Shown: positions 4,731-6,020 of the stretch, in pieces
Position numbering within the stretch: the first letter of the stretch is position 1
How the letters are laid out: every line of letters begins with the position of its first letter
Assembly (NCBI GenBank): GCA_001795235.1
Contig: MGNZ01000087.1
Span: forward strand, 1-6,020
From: Chloroflexi bacterium RBG_16_64_32
Lineage (GTDB): Bacteria > Chloroflexota > Dehalococcoidia > SM23-28-2 > RBG-16-64-32
DNA: 6,020 nt
Reading direction: 5' to 3'
The notes under the pieces: generated by a model
What the model saw: the letters and a program-made list of their open reading frames with translations, nothing else
Told to the model about the DNA's origin: nothing
The model's database searches: none
Program-made: the position numbers and the translations under genes

Positions 4731-5879
4731 GTGGGTGGCTCCTACCGGCTCCTGCGACTCTTCGGCATCGATATCCTTGTCCACTGGAGCTGGCTGGCCA
4801 TCTTTGTCTTGCTAACGTGGTGGCTCTCCCAGGGCTTCTTCAACGACGAGTACGAGGACTGGACTACCGGCCAGCGCTGGGCGGCGGCGGTGGTGGCCGC
4901 CCTGGCCTTCTTTGCCTCCATCCTCCTTCACGAGCTTGCCCACTCGTTGGTGGCCCGGCGAGAGGGCCTGCCGGTAAAGAGCATAACGCTCTTCATCTTT
5001 GGCGGGGTCTCGGCCCTGGGCGCCGAGCCGGAGACCCCCGGTCAGGAGTTCCGCGTGGCCATCGTCGGCCCCCTCGTAAGTTTCATCCTGGCGGCCATAT
5101 TTGGCGCCGTTGCCTTCGTGGCCTTCCTCAGCGATGCGGGCGACAGCCCGCCCGGCGCCATCGTCCTGTACCTGGCGATAATCAACGCCGCCGTTGGCGT
5201 GTTCAACCTGTTGCCTGGGTATCCACTGGACGGCGGCAGAGTGCTGCGTGCCGTGCTGTGGGCGGTCGGACGGAACCTGCTCATGGCGACCCGATGGGCG
5301 TCGTGGGTGGGGACTTTCATCGCCTTTCTCCTGATCGCCATAGGCGTCATCTCAATCCTGATGGGCAACTTCGTAGGGGGCGCCTGGTTCATCGTCATCG
5401 GCTGGTTCCTGCGCAACGTTGCGGACGCCTCCTACCAGCAATTGCGCTTTCGCAGCACCCTGGGGGGAACGAAGGTGGGCGATCTGGCCAACCGGAGTTT
5501 CAGCGCAGCGCCGCCGGATATCAGTCTGGACACGCTGGTGGATGAGTACATGCTGGCAAACAGCCAGCGCTGCGTGCCCGTGGTTGTGGCCGCGGAGTTA
5601 CTGGGGCTGGTGACGATGGCCGATCTCAAGAGGGTGCCCCGAAAGGACTGGGGTACGACCAGCGTATTCGGAGCGATGACCCCGCGCGAGAAGCTTCACC
5701 AGGTGGACGTCCGGGAGGATGTGCCGCGGGCCCTGGAGGTGATGACCAGAGAGAACGTGAACCAGCTCCCCGTCACCGAGTTCGGCCGCTTCATCGGCTT
5801 CGTCTCTAGGGGTGATGTGCTGCGGTTGATGGAAATCCGCAGCGAGTTGAGGGGGGCCGGGCCCGAAGGCAGATCTTGA
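4731..5879 (+). CDS. M50B site-2 protease with C-terminal CBS pair
   Basis: A 382-residue integral membrane zinc metalloprotease, which would cut substrates inside the membrane (regulated intramembrane proteolysis of transcription-factor anchors or membrane proteins). The zinc motif HELAH is at 67-71 (ligands H67 and H71, catalytic E68) in a membrane helix. The third ligand is D167 in NLLPGYPLDGG (159-169). Hydrophobic segments lie about 16-32, 51-72, 106-133, 143-162 and 192-226. A GGxxxL-like loop follows at 91-97. The cytosolic tail carries two CBS motifs (about 249-303 and 313-371), which in other proteins bind adenosyl ligands and would gate activity. This is the usual architecture of stand-alone bacterial M50B proteins with CBS domains. 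All catalytic residues are present. The start is GTG with AGGAG 5 nt upstream. Expression may be limited by the leader hairpin at 4626-4655. The natural substrate is unknown and no sigma or anti-sigma gene is adjacent. Confidence 0.95.
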   Translation: MGGSYRLLRLFGIDILVHWSWLAIFVLLTWWLSQGFFNDEYEDWTTGQRWAAAVVAALAFFASILLHELAHSLVARREGLPVKSITLFIFGGVSALGAEPETPGQEFRVAIVGPLVSFILAAIFGAVAFVAFLSDAGDSPPGAIVLYLAIINAAVGVFNLLPGYPLDGGRVLRAVLWAVGRNLLMATRWASWVGTFIAFLLIAIGVISILMGNFVGGAWFIVIGWFLRNVADASYQQLRFRSTLGGTKVGDLANRSFSAAPPDISLDTLVDEYMLANSQRCVPVVVAAELLGLVTMADLKRVPRKDWGTTSVFGAMTPREKLHQVDVREDVPRALEVMTRENVNQLPVTEFGRFIGFVSRGDVLRLMEIRSELRGAGPEGRS

Positions 5880-5936
5880 AAACGGAGCGCGCTTCCTGTA
5901 GCGCCGTGGACGCAGCCCTCAGTGGTCCCGCGGCCA

Positions 5937-5942
5937 TATAAT
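5937..5942 (+). promoter_or_regulatory. Putative -10 box close to a start codon
   Basis: A perfect TATAAT lies 11 nt before the ATG at 5954. The predicted start near 5949 leaves only about 5 nt of leader. No clear -35 box is visible 17 nt upstream (AGCCCT). The short gap after the protease stop (74 bp) otherwise holds only weak GC-rich inverted repeats without a T-run. Confidence 0.45.
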
Positions 5943-5953
5943 CTACGTGGATC

Positions 5954-6020
5954 ATGCGAAATAACAAGAAACTTTTGAGCCTCGAGTTGAGCCTTGGCAC
6001 CCTGCGTCTGCTGGCCATCC
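5954..6020 (+). CDS. Start of an unidentified gene cut by the right edge
   Basis: From this ATG the frame stays open to the end of the window for 22 codons. The peptide begins MRNNKKLLSLELSL and continues with a hydrophobic stretch, ending LLAI. Lys/Arg near the start followed by Leu-rich sequence would suit a membrane protein or signal anchor. There is no Shine-Dalgarno sequence, but the TATAAT box just upstream fits a near-leaderless mRNA. Too little is visible to name a family. Confidence 0.4.
   Translation, partial: MRNNKKLLSLELSLGTLRLLAI

Noticed and set aside
4639..4731. 30-codon leader peptide (MPRHFFAQHCV...) whose TAG overlaps the protease GTG
   Set aside because: Its ATG lies inside the terminator-like stem and has no ribosome site at the right distance. 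The overlapping TAGTG is suggestive but not enough.
5806..6018. Minus-strand 70-codon frame at the right edge
   Set aside because: It overlaps the protease C-terminus and the plus-strand promoter-like TATAAT, with no motif.

Overview
The window is GC-rich, densely packed bacterial chromosome with no mobile element, CRISPR array, rRNA or tRNA that I can see. Gene content (a degenerate GGDEF protein, an APH-fold kinase, an alpha/beta hydrolase, two GNAT acetyltransferases, a YggU/DUF167 protein and a CBS-tailed site-2 protease) and the protein wording remind me of Chloroflexota (Dehalococcoidia/SAR202-like genomes). That is an impression from family resemblance, not a proven assignment.

Layout. 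(1) 1-738, plus strand: the 3' part of a membrane-anchored GGDEF-domain protein that enters from the left edge. Its catalytic motifs are destroyed but its RxxD inhibitory site is kept, so it looks like a c-di-GMP sensor rather than a cyclase. (2) 739-822: a convergent gap. A 9-bp perfect inverted repeat abuts both stop codons and extends to 12 positions with one G-T pair. (3) 3329-823, minus strand: a tight three-gene operon, GNAT acetyltransferase, then alpha/beta hydrolase, then APH/choline-kinase-fold phosphotransferase. It has an ATGA overlap, and the third gene's ribosome binding site lies inside the end of the second. (4) 3330-3374: a 45-bp divergent promoter region with a near-palindromic GCTATAATAGC that could act as a -10 box in both directions. 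Leftward it would give an almost leaderless mRNA. Rightward it would serve a YggU-family gene (3375-3644). (5) 4245-3661, minus strand: a second, unrelated GNAT protein convergent with the YggU gene, preceded by a GC-rich region with nested inverted repeats. (6) 4574-4730, plus strand: an extended -10 promoter, then a strong intrinsic-terminator-like hairpin before the next gene, suggesting a short RNA or an attenuated leader. (7) 4731-5879: an M50B intramembrane metalloprotease with two C-terminal CBS domains. (8) 5937-6020: a TATAAT box only 11 nt before an ATG, and the first 22 codons of a gene leaving the right edge.

How the parts work together. The acetyltransferase-hydrolase-kinase operon is probably co-translated and may modify or detoxify a small molecule, but no substrate can be read from the sequence. 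The degenerate GGDEF protein and the CBS-domain protease would both sense nucleotides at the membrane (c-di-GMP, and probably adenosyl ligands), but nothing links them functionally. I found no clearly new multi-gene system. The most unusual signals are the degenerate GGDEF with intact I-site, the promoter/terminator leader before the protease, the two-way -10 box and the stop-to-stop inverted repeat.
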